This document shows, piece after piece, positions 25,845 through 36,089 of a stretch of 64,000 bases of DNA. The notes beneath the pieces are model-generated. The model was not told the origin of the DNA, made no database searches, and was given only the letters and a program-made list of their open reading frames with translations. The translations under genes and the position numbers were made by a program. Position 1 is the stretch's first letter; the number at the start of each line of letters is the position of its first letter. The DNA comes from Pseudotabrizicola algicola (GTDB lineage: Bacteria; Pseudomonadota; Alphaproteobacteria; Rhodobacterales; Rhodobacteraceae), in NCBI RefSeq assembly GCF_010915705.1, contig NZ_JAAIKE010000005.1, positions 1 to 64,000 on the forward strand. The letters run 5' to 3'.

Positions 25845-27500
25845 CTAACGATTCGCCTCGGCGGCGGTCACACTTTGCAGGTCGGGCAAGACCTGCACCA
25901 AGGGCGCGTGTACCCCCTGCACCTGCAGGTCGCGCTGCACTTCGGGGCGGGTGCCGATCAGGTAAAGCTGCCCGCCCTTGCGCGCCACCTTATGCGCCAA
26001 AAGCTCGAAGGCGCGCGCGCCCGACGAATCGACAAACGGCACATCGCTGAAATCGACCACAAAGGCGCGCGGATAATCCGCGATCCGGTCCAGCACCACG
26101 CCCAGACGTGCCGCCGCGCCAAAGAAATAGGGCCCGTGCAAGCGATAGACCACCTGATCGGGGTTGGCCCCTTCCGCCCGCGCGCCTTCGGGGGCCTGTG
26201 CCGCCTCGACCTCGGCGGCCTCCGACATGCGCCGGATGAACACCAGCCCGCCCAGGGCAAAGCCCACCACGATGCCTTCGGTCAGATCGCGGAACACCAC
26301 CAGCAGGAAGGTCACGACCACCACCATCGCATCCCCGCGCGAGGCGCGCATGAGGCCCCAGAACTCCTCCTTCTCGGCCATGTTCCACGCCACCACCGCC
26401 AGCAGGCCCGCCAGCGCCGCCAGAGGGATGAAGGCCGCCAGCGGCGCCGCCACCAGCATGAAGCCCAGAACGAACAGCGCATGCAGCATGCCCGAGACAG
26501 GGCTGCGGCTTCCGGCCCGCACATTGGTGGCCGTGCGCGCGATGGTTCCCGTCACGCAAAAGCCGCCAAACACCGCCGCGCCCATATTCGCCACGCCCTG
26601 CGCCACCAACTCCGCATTGCTGCGGTGCTGCCGTCCGCTCATCCCGTCGGCCACCACCGCCGACAGCAGCGATTCAATCGCGCCCAGCAGCGTGAAGCTG
26701 ACCGCAAAGGGCAGCGCGGCCATCACCGCCTCGGCGGTCGGCACCGGCAGCGCGGGCGCGGGCAGCAGGCGCGGCAACTCCCCGAAGCGCGAGCCGATGG
26801 TTTCCACCGGAACTCCCAGCAGCGCCACCCCCGCCGCCACCAGAACAATCGCCAGCAGAAGGTTGGGCCAACCCGGGCGCAGCCGCTTGATCCCCACGAT
26901 CAGCGCGATGGTGGCCAGCGCCACCCCGAAGGCCGCCGCCGAGGCGGTATGCCGCGCCTCCCACAGCACCTCCACCTTGTGCAGGATCTCCGCCGGCTCC
27001 GGCCCGCCCAGCGACAGGCCGAACAGGTCCTTCATCTGGCTGGCAAAGATGATGACCGCAATTCCGGCGGTAAACCCCACCGTCACCGGATAGGGAATGA
27101 ACTTGATGTAGGTGCCCAGCCGCAGCGCCCCCACCGCCACCAGAAACAGCCCCGACAGGAAGGTGGCAAGGATCAACCCCTCGATCCCGATCTGCATCAC
27201 ACAGGCCGACACCAGCACAATGAACGCCCCCGCAGGCCCGCCGATCTGGAACCGGCTTCCCCCGAGGGCCGAAACCAGAAACCCGCCGACAATCGTGGTG
27301 TAAAGCCCGCGCTCCGGCCCGACCCCGCTGGCAATCGCAATCGCCATCGACAACGGCAGGGCCACGATCGCCACGGTCAACCCTGCCAGAACATCGGCGC
27401 GGAAATCCTGCGCACCATAGCCCTCGCGCAGCACGGTCACCAGTTTGGGCAGGAATTCGGGCGATGGCTCGGGCGGTCTTTCGGTCGGCGTTTCGGTCAT
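25845..27500 (-). CDS. SulP family anion transporter with STAS domain
   Basis: Encodes 551 aa. About 11-12 TM helices (residues 25-420) begin with the SulP signature FRADVLAGLTVAIVALPLSMAIAIASG. A cytoplasmic STAS domain occupies roughly 440-551 (FVVDFSDVPFVDSSGARAFE, with the conserved Ser). Family members move sulfate, bicarbonate or dicarboxylates; the sequence does not tell which. Start ATG 27500 (MTETPTERPP); the ribosome site is weak. It is on the same strand as acs, but the 355-bp gap suggests separate control. Confidence 0.9.
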   Translation of the reverse strand: MTETPTERPPEPSPEFLPKLVTVLREGYGAQDFRADVLAGLTVAIVALPLSMAIAIASGVGPERGLYTTIVGGFLVSALGGSRFQIGGPAGAFIVLVSACVMQIGIEGLILATFLSGLFLVAVGALRLGTYIKFIPYPVTVGFTAGIAVIIFASQMKDLFGLSLGGPEPAEILHKVEVLWEARHTASAAAFGVALATIALIVGIKRLRPGWPNLLLAIVLVAAGVALLGVPVETIGSRFGELPRLLPAPALPVPTAEAVMAALPFAVSFTLLGAIESLLSAVVADGMSGRQHRSNAELVAQGVANMGAAVFGGFCVTGTIARTATNVRAGSRSPVSGMLHALFVLGFMLVAAPLAAFIPLAALAGLLAVVAWNMAEKEEFWGLMRASRGDAMVVVVTFLLVVFRDLTEGIVVGFALGGLVFIRRMSEAAEVEAAQAPEGARAEGANPDQVVYRLHGPYFFGAAARLGVVLDRIADYPRAFVVDFSDVPFVDSSGARAFELLAHKVARKGGQLYLIGTRPEVQRDLQVQGVHAPLVQVLPDLQSVTAAEANR

Positions 27501-27576
27501 TGTCCCCGCTCGGTCGCTTGCATGACGCAAGGAAGCGCCTCACAAGGGCGTGAGTCAACCGCCTTGGACCCAGATC

Positions 27577-28062
27577 ATGCCCAGCCCCTCCGATCCGGTC
27601 GCGCCCGCAGATGACGCCGCCCGCGCCCTTGCCCGCGACCTGATGGCCGCGCCCCATGCGGCCCTGTCCTACCTTGATGCAGAGACGCGCGCGCCGGGGA
27701 TCAGCCGCATCGCCTTTGGCCGCGCCCCCGATGGCACGCCGATGACGCTGATCTCCGCCCTCGCGCCCCATTTCGCGGCCCTGCGCGCCAACCCTGCCTG
27801 CGCGCTCCTGCTGGGCGAGCCGGGGCAAAAGGGTGACCCGCTGACCCATCCGCGCCTGATGCTGCAAGCGCAGGCCGCATTCGTGGCCCCCGATGACCCC
27901 GCGCGCCAGGACCTGCGTGACCATTGGCTGACCCATCATCCAAAGGCGAAGCTCTACATCGACTTTGCCGATTTCGCGCTGGTCCGGCTTGTGCCGCAGG
28001 CCGCTCTGCTCAATGGCGGCTTCGGTCGCGCCTTCCGGCTGCTGCCCGCTGACCTGATGTAA
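27577..28062 (+). CDS. Pyridoxamine 5'-phosphate oxidase-like (HugZ-type) protein
   Basis: Encodes 161 aa from ATG 27577, or 170 aa from a GTG at 27550 that has AAGGG just upstream. The pattern APHAALSYLD, SRIAFGRAPDGTPMTLIS, LRANPACALLLGEPG and DPLTHPRLMLQ belongs to the FMN-binding split-barrel family related to PNPOx and HugZ. Members act on heme or other ligands, or are uncharacterised; no iron-uptake genes lie nearby to support a heme role. Confidence 0.8.
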   Translation: MPSPSDPVAPADDAARALARDLMAAPHAALSYLDAETRAPGISRIAFGRAPDGTPMTLISALAPHFAALRANPACALLLGEPGQKGDPLTHPRLMLQAQAAFVAPDDPARQDLRDHWLTHHPKAKLYIDFADFALVRLVPQAALLNGGFGRAFRLLPADLM

Positions 28063-28065
28063 AAA

Positions 28066-28087
28066 GGGGGCGGCCCGCGCCGCCCCC
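28066..28087 (-). terminator. Terminator of the beta-helix gene
   Basis: GGGGGCGG-CGCGGG-CCGCCCCC followed on the minus strand by TTTTT. It lies directly beyond the stop of the convergent plus-strand gene and may serve both. Confidence 0.85.
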
Positions 28088-28113
28088 ATCGCTCGCGTCA
28101 GATCAAAGCCCGC

Positions 28114-30402
28114 TCAGGTCGGGTTGTCGCAGCGGACGGTCGCCAGCATCTTGCCCCGCACCGCCGTCGGCCAGCGCAGATGCACCAGATTGCGCGCCGT
28201 GCCCTGCTCGTTCAGCACAAAGGGCATCACATATTGCGCCACATTTGCCGCCGTGGTGATCGCACCATCGGCGACCAGACTTTGCGTGTTGCGCACCCGC
28301 GCCCCGAACGGCATGAAGGCACCGCTGTCGACCACCCAAGTGTCGGCGGCGGTGTTCTGCGTGTGCAGGATGGTCAGCGGGTTCACCACGATCTGCGACA
28401 CCCCGTTGAACACATTCGCCACGAAGTTCAGGTTGCGAAACCGGCTGAAATCCAGCGTGGCATGGGTGCTGTCCACCGCATCCACCCGGTCCACCGACCC
28501 GTTGACGGTGCGAAAGGTGTTGTCCGAAACCGTCAGCCCCTGCACGAACTGCCCCGACCCCTTGGGCGCGATCACGATCCAGCGGAACCACGGCGCGACA
28601 TCGCTGGCAAAGAAATGGTTCGCCGCAATCGACAGGTTGCCAAAGCTGAAGCCGGTGGTGAAATTGGGGTTGGCGTCGTGCTCGTTCGACCATTCGATAA
28701 AGCAGTTGTCGACATAATTGCCGGTGAAGGTCAGCCGCGGGTTGGTCTGGGTGATGATCAGGCCCGCCCGCCGCAGTCCGGCCGAGGCCGTGTCGCCTTG
28801 GAAGAAGTGGTTCCCGTGGATCAGGTGGCCGCCGCCATTCGCCACCATGAAATGCGCAAAGCGCACCACGCGGTTCGACCGGATCTTGGCATCATTGGCG
28901 TTCACGTTCAGCGCAATGCTGCTGCGATCCTGCGCCAGCATGGCCTGCTCGTTCGACCAGAACTGGCAGCCATCGACGATCAGGCCCTGACAGCCCGACC
29001 CGATCGAGGTGATCCCCCTGTCCTTGGGCCGGTTGAACACGCAGTCCCCGACCCGCAGCGTCAGGCCGATCTTGGGCAGCATAACCGCCGAACACAGCCC
29101 GTTGCAGTTGAAGTCCAGCCGGTCCATCTCGAACCGGGACAGGTCCTCGAAGCCCGAGAAATCCAGCAGATATTTGAACCGCGTGAAGGAAAGCGTGCGT
29201 GTCCCCGCCCCGCCCCAGAGCGGCTGGCTCAGCGTGACGGTTCCTGTCGCCACATTCTTGTCGACCACATAGACCTCGCGCCCGACGCCATTGCCGCTCA
29301 CATGCGCGCCGATCTCGATATTGGCGACATTGGCCACCGCACTCAGCCGCGTGGGGTTGGTGGGGGTATAGCTGGTGGTGGATGTCACCGTCACCGTATC
29401 CCACCCCGGCCCCGCCGCCGCGTTCAGCTGCCCGTTGGTCAGGAACCGCCGCTGCGCAAAGGTCGTCAGCCCCGCGATCGCCGCCACATCCAGGGGCTCG
29501 GTCAGGTCCACGCGGCGGTCCGACAGGTCCAGCGCCACATGGTCGGTAAAATAGAACAGCGCCTGCAACGCCTTGCGAAAGCCAAGCAGTTCATTCCCGA
29601 AAGCACTGGTATAGGTATCCAGATCATAGTTCCGCGTCAGCGCCAGCCGCACCGAGGCAGGCTGCACCAGCGTGCCCTGAAAGCGGATCGGGTTGTTGAT
29701 GGTCAGGTTGCCCGCAATCCGGTAGGTGCCTGCCGGCACCGTGATCGTGCGCCCCTGCGCCGCCGCATCCGCCGCGGCAAAGGCCCCCGTGTCGTCGGTC
29801 ACCCCGTCGCCGCGCGCGCCGAAATCGCGCACATCCACCGCGTCGAAGATGTCGCGCAGATAAATTCCGGTGATGTCCTCGATCTCGATATCGTCGATCC
29901 GCACCACGCCGCCATTCGGCCCCGTCAGATCCAGCCCGATATGCCCATAGGTCGCCGTGGGGCCCCATGCCATCGTCACCCCGCCGCGGCCGCCGGCGCC
30001 GATGATCGCCGTCACCTCGGCCACCGCGCCATATTGCGTCAGCGCCACCGAAGGCCCCGCCTGCACCACCCCCGGCACGTTGGTGCCGTTCGACCGCCCC
30101 GCCCAGCCCGCGATGCGCACCGAAGGAAACGCGCCCGAGACGCATTTGACCCGCACCTTGACCCGCAGATACAGGCCCGGCTGCATCGGGATCTGCTGAA
30201 AGCAGCGCAGTTTCTGTGTGGCAAGCGTCTTTTGCAGCTCCAGCGCGCCGCCAAAATCCTGATCGGCCGGAACAAAGGCCGCATTCGGCTGGCTGGCATA
30301 AGACCCCTGCCCCGGCAGCCCGTCCTCCCGAGACCACAGGTTCAGCCCCGCAGAGAATGGCGGCGGCATCAGCACCAGCCCGTCGGTAATCGCCTTGTTC
30401 AT
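28114..30402 (-). CDS. Pectate-lyase-like right-handed beta-helix protein
   Basis: Encodes 762 aa. No signal peptide is evident. After an N-terminal region of about 185 residues comes the Pectate_lyase_3/GH28-related signature VDVRDFGARGDGVTDDTGAF, then many short Asn/Gly-rich turns typical of a right-handed beta-helix (IHGNHFF, FTGNYVDNCF, LSIAANHFF, LTVSDNTF, NFVANVFNG). Such proteins bind or cut polysaccharides; catalytic residues cannot be assigned. It lies about 108 bp downstream of a glycosyltransferase on the same strand, which supports a role in surface polysaccharide handling. Confidence 0.78.
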   Translation of the reverse strand: MNKAITDGLVLMPPPFSAGLNLWSREDGLPGQGSYASQPNAAFVPADQDFGGALELQKTLATQKLRCFQQIPMQPGLYLRVKVRVKCVSGAFPSVRIAGWAGRSNGTNVPGVVQAGPSVALTQYGAVAEVTAIIGAGGRGGVTMAWGPTATYGHIGLDLTGPNGGVVRIDDIEIEDITGIYLRDIFDAVDVRDFGARGDGVTDDTGAFAAADAAAQGRTITVPAGTYRIAGNLTINNPIRFQGTLVQPASVRLALTRNYDLDTYTSAFGNELLGFRKALQALFYFTDHVALDLSDRRVDLTEPLDVAAIAGLTTFAQRRFLTNGQLNAAAGPGWDTVTVTSTTSYTPTNPTRLSAVANVANIEIGAHVSGNGVGREVYVVDKNVATGTVTLSQPLWGGAGTRTLSFTRFKYLLDFSGFEDLSRFEMDRLDFNCNGLCSAVMLPKIGLTLRVGDCVFNRPKDRGITSIGSGCQGLIVDGCQFWSNEQAMLAQDRSSIALNVNANDAKIRSNRVVRFAHFMVANGGGHLIHGNHFFQGDTASAGLRRAGLIITQTNPRLTFTGNYVDNCFIEWSNEHDANPNFTTGFSFGNLSIAANHFFASDVAPWFRWIVIAPKGSGQFVQGLTVSDNTFRTVNGSVDRVDAVDSTHATLDFSRFRNLNFVANVFNGVSQIVVNPLTILHTQNTAADTWVVDSGAFMPFGARVRNTQSLVADGAITTAANVAQYVMPFVLNEQGTARNLVHLRWPTAVRGKMLATVRCDNPT

Positions 30403-30510
30403 GTCCTAAACCCTCGCTTGGTCCCCAAAGGCCGCGGACGCATCCGCAGCCATGCGAGGCCAAGGGCTATCAACAAAGGGTTAATCCGACCTCAGACCAC
30501 CGCGCGCTGC

Positions 30511-31656
30511 CTAAGACCCATTGCGCGGCAGGCAGCTTGCGAAATGCGCCATGCGCCGCGCGAATTCGGTTTCGAAATCATGGGCCTGCGCAAAATCCAG
30601 CCCGGACGCCGCCGCCACCCGCAGCGCCCTGCGGTCCGCGTCCAGCGCGATCAGCCGGTCCGACAGCGCCCGCCGGTCCCCCAAAGGCACCGCCCAGCCG
30701 CCACCGGATTCCGCCGCCATCCGCGCCCACATCTCGTTGGCATAGCCCAGCACCGGCACCCCGCAGCCCAGACTTTCCAGATAGCTGCAAGACGGGTCCG
30801 CCTGCCGGTGGCAACTCAGGAACAGATCGGCATGCGCGCACAGGAACGGCACCAGCCCCGTCTCGAAATCCACCGGCGCATGCAGCCGCAGCCGCCCGCC
30901 AAGGCTTTCCGCCCCGGCCCGCACCTCCGCCTCCAGCGCGCCGGTGCCAAAGACATCGAGCGTGAAATCCACGCCCGCCGCCAGCAGCGCCCGCGCGACC
31001 GGCACAAGGTCCTGCGCGCCCTTCATCGGCTCCAGCCGCCCCGAATGGACCAGCCGCAACGGCCCCGCATGCGCAGCCTTCGCCGCCATCTGCGCCGCCG
31101 TCGCCATCATGTCGACGCGCATCCGCCCGTCGAGATACAGAAACGTGCGGGCGTTCAACCCGCGATAGGCGTCAAAGGCCGGATAACCGTTGCACTGCAC
31201 CCCCGCCGCACGGCGGAACGCCTGCCGCCGCCGCCGCTCTACCGCCAGATTCCACAGCGCCGACCAGCCCTTGCGCAGCAGCCCCCGCGCGCGGTCCAGC
31301 ACCACGATACGCAGCCTCGTGCCAATCGTGTATTCCACCACGAACACCACCGGCACCGGCCCCCCTGCGAGGGCCAGCGCCTCGGCCATATCGGCAGGGG
31401 CGGCGATCAGATCGGCCTGCATCTGCGGCAACGGCGCTCCGGCAGGCAGCACCGTCAGGTCAAACCCCAGCTCCTGCGGCGCATAGTCGGCCCCGAAGGG
31501 CACCGACGCCGCCCCCTCCCAGACCACCGCCGAAACCCGTCCCTGCCACAGCGCCGCATGGGCGCGCATGCCTTCCACATATTTCACATCCAGCCGCAAC
31601 CGCCCGTCCGGCAGGCGCATCACGGGTGCGGGCGCGATCATCAGCAAATGCGGCAT
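30511..31656 (-). CDS. Glycosyltransferase (GT4-like)
   Basis: Encodes 381 aa starting MPHLLMIAPAPVMRL, with GGAGGG just upstream. The C-terminal half has the GT-B pattern: PLRLVHSGRLEPMKGAQDLVPVARAL, FTLDVFGTG, DLFLSCHRQADPSCSYLESLGCGVPVLGYANEMW, including the donor-site E-x7-E-like stretch. It is expected to add a sugar to a surface glycan. Upstream in-frame starts at 31683 and 31713 lack ribosome sites. Confidence 0.82.
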   Translation of the reverse strand: MPHLLMIAPAPVMRLPDGRLRLDVKYVEGMRAHAALWQGRVSAVVWEGAASVPFGADYAPQELGFDLTVLPAGAPLPQMQADLIAAPADMAEALALAGGPVPVVFVVEYTIGTRLRIVVLDRARGLLRKGWSALWNLAVERRRRQAFRRAAGVQCNGYPAFDAYRGLNARTFLYLDGRMRVDMMATAAQMAAKAAHAGPLRLVHSGRLEPMKGAQDLVPVARALLAAGVDFTLDVFGTGALEAEVRAGAESLGGRLRLHAPVDFETGLVPFLCAHADLFLSCHRQADPSCSYLESLGCGVPVLGYANEMWARMAAESGGGWAVPLGDRRALSDRLIALDADRRALRVAAASGLDFAQAHDFETEFARRMAHFASCLPRNGS

Positions 31657-31724
31657 GGAACCCTCCGGCGGATGGCCAGTCATTGCCCGTGACTTGGGCC
31701 ATATCAAGACCACAGAATGAAAAA

Positions 31725-31746
31725 GGGCGGTCCTTTCGGACCGCCC
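31725..31746 (-). terminator. Terminator of groESL
   Basis: GGGCGGTCC-GAAA-GGACCGCCC followed on the minus strand by TTTTT; a perfect 9-bp stem with a GAAA tetraloop 44 nt after the groL stop. Confidence 0.95.
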
Positions 31747-31789
31747 CCTGTTTCCGGACGGAAACGACAGAAGATAAAGGGGGTAACCC

Positions 31790-33445
<1,656 letters not shown>

Positions 33446-33473
33446 TCAAATCTGGTTTACGAAAGCGTCAAGC

Positions 33474-33761
33474 TCAGGCGATGATGCCGAGGATGTCGCT
33501 TTCCTTCATGATGAGCAGCTCTTCGCCGTTCAGCGTCACTTCGGTGCCCGACCACTTGCCGAACAGGATACGGTCGCCAGCCTTGACGGAGGGGGTAATC
33601 AGTTCGCCCGAATCCTTGCGCGCGCCTTCACCGACCGAAACGATCTCGCCTTCTGCGGGCTTTTCCTTGGCGGTGTCCGGGATGATCAGGCCGCCCTTGG
33701 TCTTGTCTTCGCCTTGGATGCGGCGAACGAGCACACGGTCATGCAGCGGTTTGAAAGCCAT
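33474..33761 (-). CDS. groS: Co-chaperonin GroES (10 kDa)
   Basis: Encodes 95 aa: [29 protein letters not shown], with the mobile loop that docks to GroEL, and a C-terminal [20 protein letters not shown]. The start at 33761 is preceded by AAGGGAG; a longer frame to 33803 would start upstream of this site and has no support. First gene of the groESL operon. Confidence 0.98.
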   Translation of the reverse strand: MAFKPLHDRVLVRRIQGEDKTKGGLIIPDTAKEKPAEGEIVSVGEGARKDSGELITPSVKAGDRILFGKWSGTEVTLNGEELLIMKESDILGIIA

Positions 33762-33796
33762 CTGGTAACACTCCCTTAGGTTCCAGGTTGAATCTT

Positions 33797-33823
33797 TTAG
33801 CACTCACTATCAGCGAGTGCTAA
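33797..33823. promoter_or_regulatory. CIRCE operator (HrcA site)
   Basis: TTAGCACTC, a 9-nt spacer, GAGTGCTAA: a perfect match to the CIRCE consensus, 36 bp upstream of the groES start and just downstream of the -10 box. It indicates repression by HrcA and heat induction. Confidence 0.98.
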
Positions 33824-33830
33824 CGGCGCC

Positions 33831-33859
33831 TATCTAGGGGCCGCGCGCGCCTCTGTCAA
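33831..33859 (-). promoter_or_regulatory. Sigma-70 promoter of groESL
   Basis: On the minus strand TTGACA (33859-33854), a 17-nt spacer and TAGATA (33836-33831). The CIRCE element begins 7 bp downstream, covering the start of transcription. Confidence 0.88.
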
Positions 33860-33947
33860 GCGCCAGCGCCCGCCCGCTTCATCGCAATTTTACTTGGCAT
33901 CCGGGGCCGTGCCTGCCACCCTGCCCGCCGGACATAAAGGGGAATTC

Positions 33948-34949
33948 ATGCGTATCCTGCTGATCTTGCTTGGCCTTCTGGCCAGCCCGCTGGGTTTTGC
34001 CCATGCAGCCACACCGTCCTGCAACGGGACCAACCTGTTCTCGCAGATGGACGCTGCCGATCGCGCCCGGCTGGAACAACAGGCTGCGGCACAGCCGTTC
34101 CATCAGGGCAACTACTGGCGCGCGACCAAGGACGGCCAGCAGGTCACGCTGGTCGGCACCTACCACCTGTCAGACCCGCGCCACGACAAGGTGATGGAAA
34201 CTGTCACCCCGCTGCTCGACGGGGCCACCACCCTTCTGGTCGAGGCCGGACCCGAGGAAGAGGCGGCGCTTGTCTCTGCCGTCGCGCAGGACCCGACGCT
34301 CTTCGTGATGCCAGACACCACGCTGCCCACTCTGATGGAGCCCGAAGACTGGGCCGTCCTGTCCGAGGCGATGACGCGCCGCGGCATCCCCGGCTTCATG
34401 GCTGCCAAGTTCCAGCCGTGGTACATCACCGTGCTGCTTGCCGTTCCGCCCTGCATGATGGCCGAGGTGCAGGCGCAGGACCGCAGCGGGCTTGACCACC
34501 GGATCATCGACGCCGCCAAGGCGCGCGGCATCCCCGTGCAGGGGCTGGAAGCCTATGACACCATCTTCAACCTTTTCGACAGCTTCTCGCGGGAGGACCA
34601 GATTTCCATGCTGCGCGCCTCTCTCGCCATCGAGGATCAGGCCGAAGACTATATCGCCACGCTGGCTGACAGCTATTTCGCGGGCGAATCGCGGCTGATC
34701 TGGGAACTGATGCGCGATCTGTCGCTCCAGATGCCGGGCTACACCCCCGAACAGATCGAGGCAGACATGGCCAAGATGGAACAGGCCCTGCTCGTCACCC
34801 GAAACCAGGGCTGGATTCCGGTGATCGAGGCCGCCGCCGCCCAAGGCCCCGTCGTCGTCGCCTTCGGCGCGCTGCACCTGCCGGGCGACTTCGGCATCCC
34901 CCGCTTGCTGGAACAGCAGGGCTGGACGCTCACGCCCCTTGCTCCCTGA
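33948..34949 (+). CDS. TraB/GumN family protein, secreted
   Basis: Encodes 333 aa. An N-terminal signal peptide (residues 1-21, MRILLILLGLLASPLGFAHA) is followed by the family motif VTLVGTYHLSDPRH and LLVEAGPEEEA, with a GALHLPG near the C-terminus, matching the two conserved GxxH-type motifs of the TraB/PrgY/GumN superfamily. Members are suspected metal-dependent proteases, not proven here. Start set by AAAGGGG before ATG 33948. Divergent from groESL. Confidence 0.85.
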   Translation: MRILLILLGLLASPLGFAHAATPSCNGTNLFSQMDAADRARLEQQAAAQPFHQGNYWRATKDGQQVTLVGTYHLSDPRHDKVMETVTPLLDGATTLLVEAGPEEEAALVSAVAQDPTLFVMPDTTLPTLMEPEDWAVLSEAMTRRGIPGFMAAKFQPWYITVLLAVPPCMMAEVQAQDRSGLDHRIIDAAKARGIPVQGLEAYDTIFNLFDSFSREDQISMLRASLAIEDQAEDYIATLADSYFAGESRLIWELMRDLSLQMPGYTPEQIEADMAKMEQALLVTRNQGWIPVIEAAAAQGPVVVAFGALHLPGDFGIPRLLEQQGWTLTPLAP

Positions 34950-34988
34950 CCGCTGTTGCTGCGGCGCAGCTTTGGCAAAGTCCGGCGC

Positions 34989-35025
34989 CCGGGCAGATGA
35001 CATTCCTGCCCGGCCCGCCTATAAG
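34989..35025 (+). promoter_or_regulatory. Hairpin and promoter before ppaC
   Basis: CCGGGCAG/CTGCCCGG form a perfect 8-bp stem (34989-34996 with 35006-35013). A sigma-70-like pair ATGACA (34997-35002), 17 nt, TATAAG (35020-35025) overlaps it. The hairpin may end the preceding gene or modulate this promoter. Confidence 0.55.
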
Positions 35026-35058
35026 CCGCGTCAAAATCCCCTGCTGCAAGGTGCTGTC

Positions 35059-35979
35059 ATGACCACGCTCGTTTTCGGCCACAAATCCCCCGACACCGAT
35101 TCCACCGGATCGCCCATCATCTGGGCGTGGTATCTTTCCCATACCCAGAACACGCCGGCCAAGCCGGTGCTGCTGGGCGAGCCGAACACCGAAGCCGCCT
35201 TCGTGCTGCGGCACTGGAACCTGCCCAAGCCCGAGATCATCTCTGACGTGACCGCAGATGACCGCGTGGTGATCGTCGACACCAACAACCCCGCCGAACT
35301 GCCCCCCTCGATCAACGACGCCAAGATCGCGGCCATCATCGACCACCACCTGCTGGTGGGCGGGCTCAAGACCAAAGGGCCGATCGACATCACCATCCGC
35401 TCGCTGGCCTGCACCGCCACCATCATGCACGACCTGATGGGCGATGCGCTCGCCAGCGCCCCGCGCGAGATCAAGGGCGCGATGCTCTCCTGCATCCTCT
35501 CCGACACGCTCGAATTCCGCTCGCCGACCACCACCGCGCATGACCGCGCCGTGGCCGAGAAACTCGCGGCCGATCTGGGCGTCAACATCGCAGACCTCGC
35601 CACCGCGATGTTCGAGGCCAAATCCGATGTCTCCGCCTTCTCCGACGCCGACCTGCTGCGGATGGATTCCAAGGAATACACCGTCGCCGGAAAGGAACTG
35701 CGCGTCTCGGTGCTGGAAACCACCGCGCCGAAGATCGTGCTCGACCGCAAGGCCAGCCTGATGGCCTCGATGGAGGCCGTGGCGAAAGAGGACGGCGCCG
35801 ATCAGGTGCTCCTCTTCGTCGTCGACATCCTGCGCGAAGAGGCGACGCTTCTGGTGCCGAACGATCTGGTCAAGCAGATGGCCGAAGCCTCCTTCGGCTG
35901 CACCGTCACCGGCGACACCGTGGTGCTGCCCGGCATCATGAGCCGCAAGAAGCAGATCATTCCTGCGCTCAAGCTCTGA
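35059..35979 (+). CDS. ppaC: Manganese-dependent inorganic pyrophosphatase
   Basis: Encodes 306 aa of the DHH family II pyrophosphatases, which hydrolyse PPi to phosphate with Mn. Motifs: GHKSPDTDSTGS, VDTNNP, IIDHHLL (the DHH), SDTLEFRSPTTT and the C-terminal SRKKQIIPAL that closes over substrate. No CBS insertion, so it is the unregulated form. A family I enzyme is common in relatives but is not in this window. Confidence 0.95.
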   Translation: MTTLVFGHKSPDTDSTGSPIIWAWYLSHTQNTPAKPVLLGEPNTEAAFVLRHWNLPKPEIISDVTADDRVVIVDTNNPAELPPSINDAKIAAIIDHHLLVGGLKTKGPIDITIRSLACTATIMHDLMGDALASAPREIKGAMLSCILSDTLEFRSPTTTAHDRAVAEKLAADLGVNIADLATAMFEAKSDVSAFSDADLLRMDSKEYTVAGKELRVSVLETTAPKIVLDRKASLMASMEAVAKEDGADQVLLFVVDILREEATLLVPNDLVKQMAEASFGCTVTGDTVVLPGIMSRKKQIIPALKL

Positions 35980-35989
35980 AAATACCCCC

Positions 35990-36024
35990 GGCAAACGTCG
36001 CGCACAGACAGCCCGACGTTTGCC
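35990..36024 (+). terminator. Perfect 11-bp inverted repeat after ppaC
   Basis: GGCAAACGTCG (35990-36000) and CGACGTTTGCC (36014-36024) with a 13-nt loop, 11 bp after the ppaC stop. No long T-run follows, but the stem is strong; a terminator or mRNA 3' end stabiliser. Confidence 0.6.
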
Positions 36025-36033
36025 ATACCTTTG

Positions 36034-36063
36034 CCAGACGCGCGCCAGACGCAGACCAGACGC
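36034..36063. repeat. CCAGACGC repeated three times at 11-bp spacing
   Basis: CCAGACGC starts at 36034, 36045 and 36056, each exactly 11 bp apart, ending 27 bp before the HAD phosphatase start. The spacing is one helical turn, suggesting a phased protein-binding site, but it could be replication slippage. Confidence 0.5.
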
Positions 36064-36089
36064 CGCACACCGCCCAGAAAGGCCAAGCC

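Noticed and set aside
28180..31692. 1170-codon plus-strand open frame opposite the beta-helix and glycosyltransferase genes
   Set aside because: Pro/Arg/His-rich shadow; the minus-strand genes have domains, ribosome sites and a terminator.
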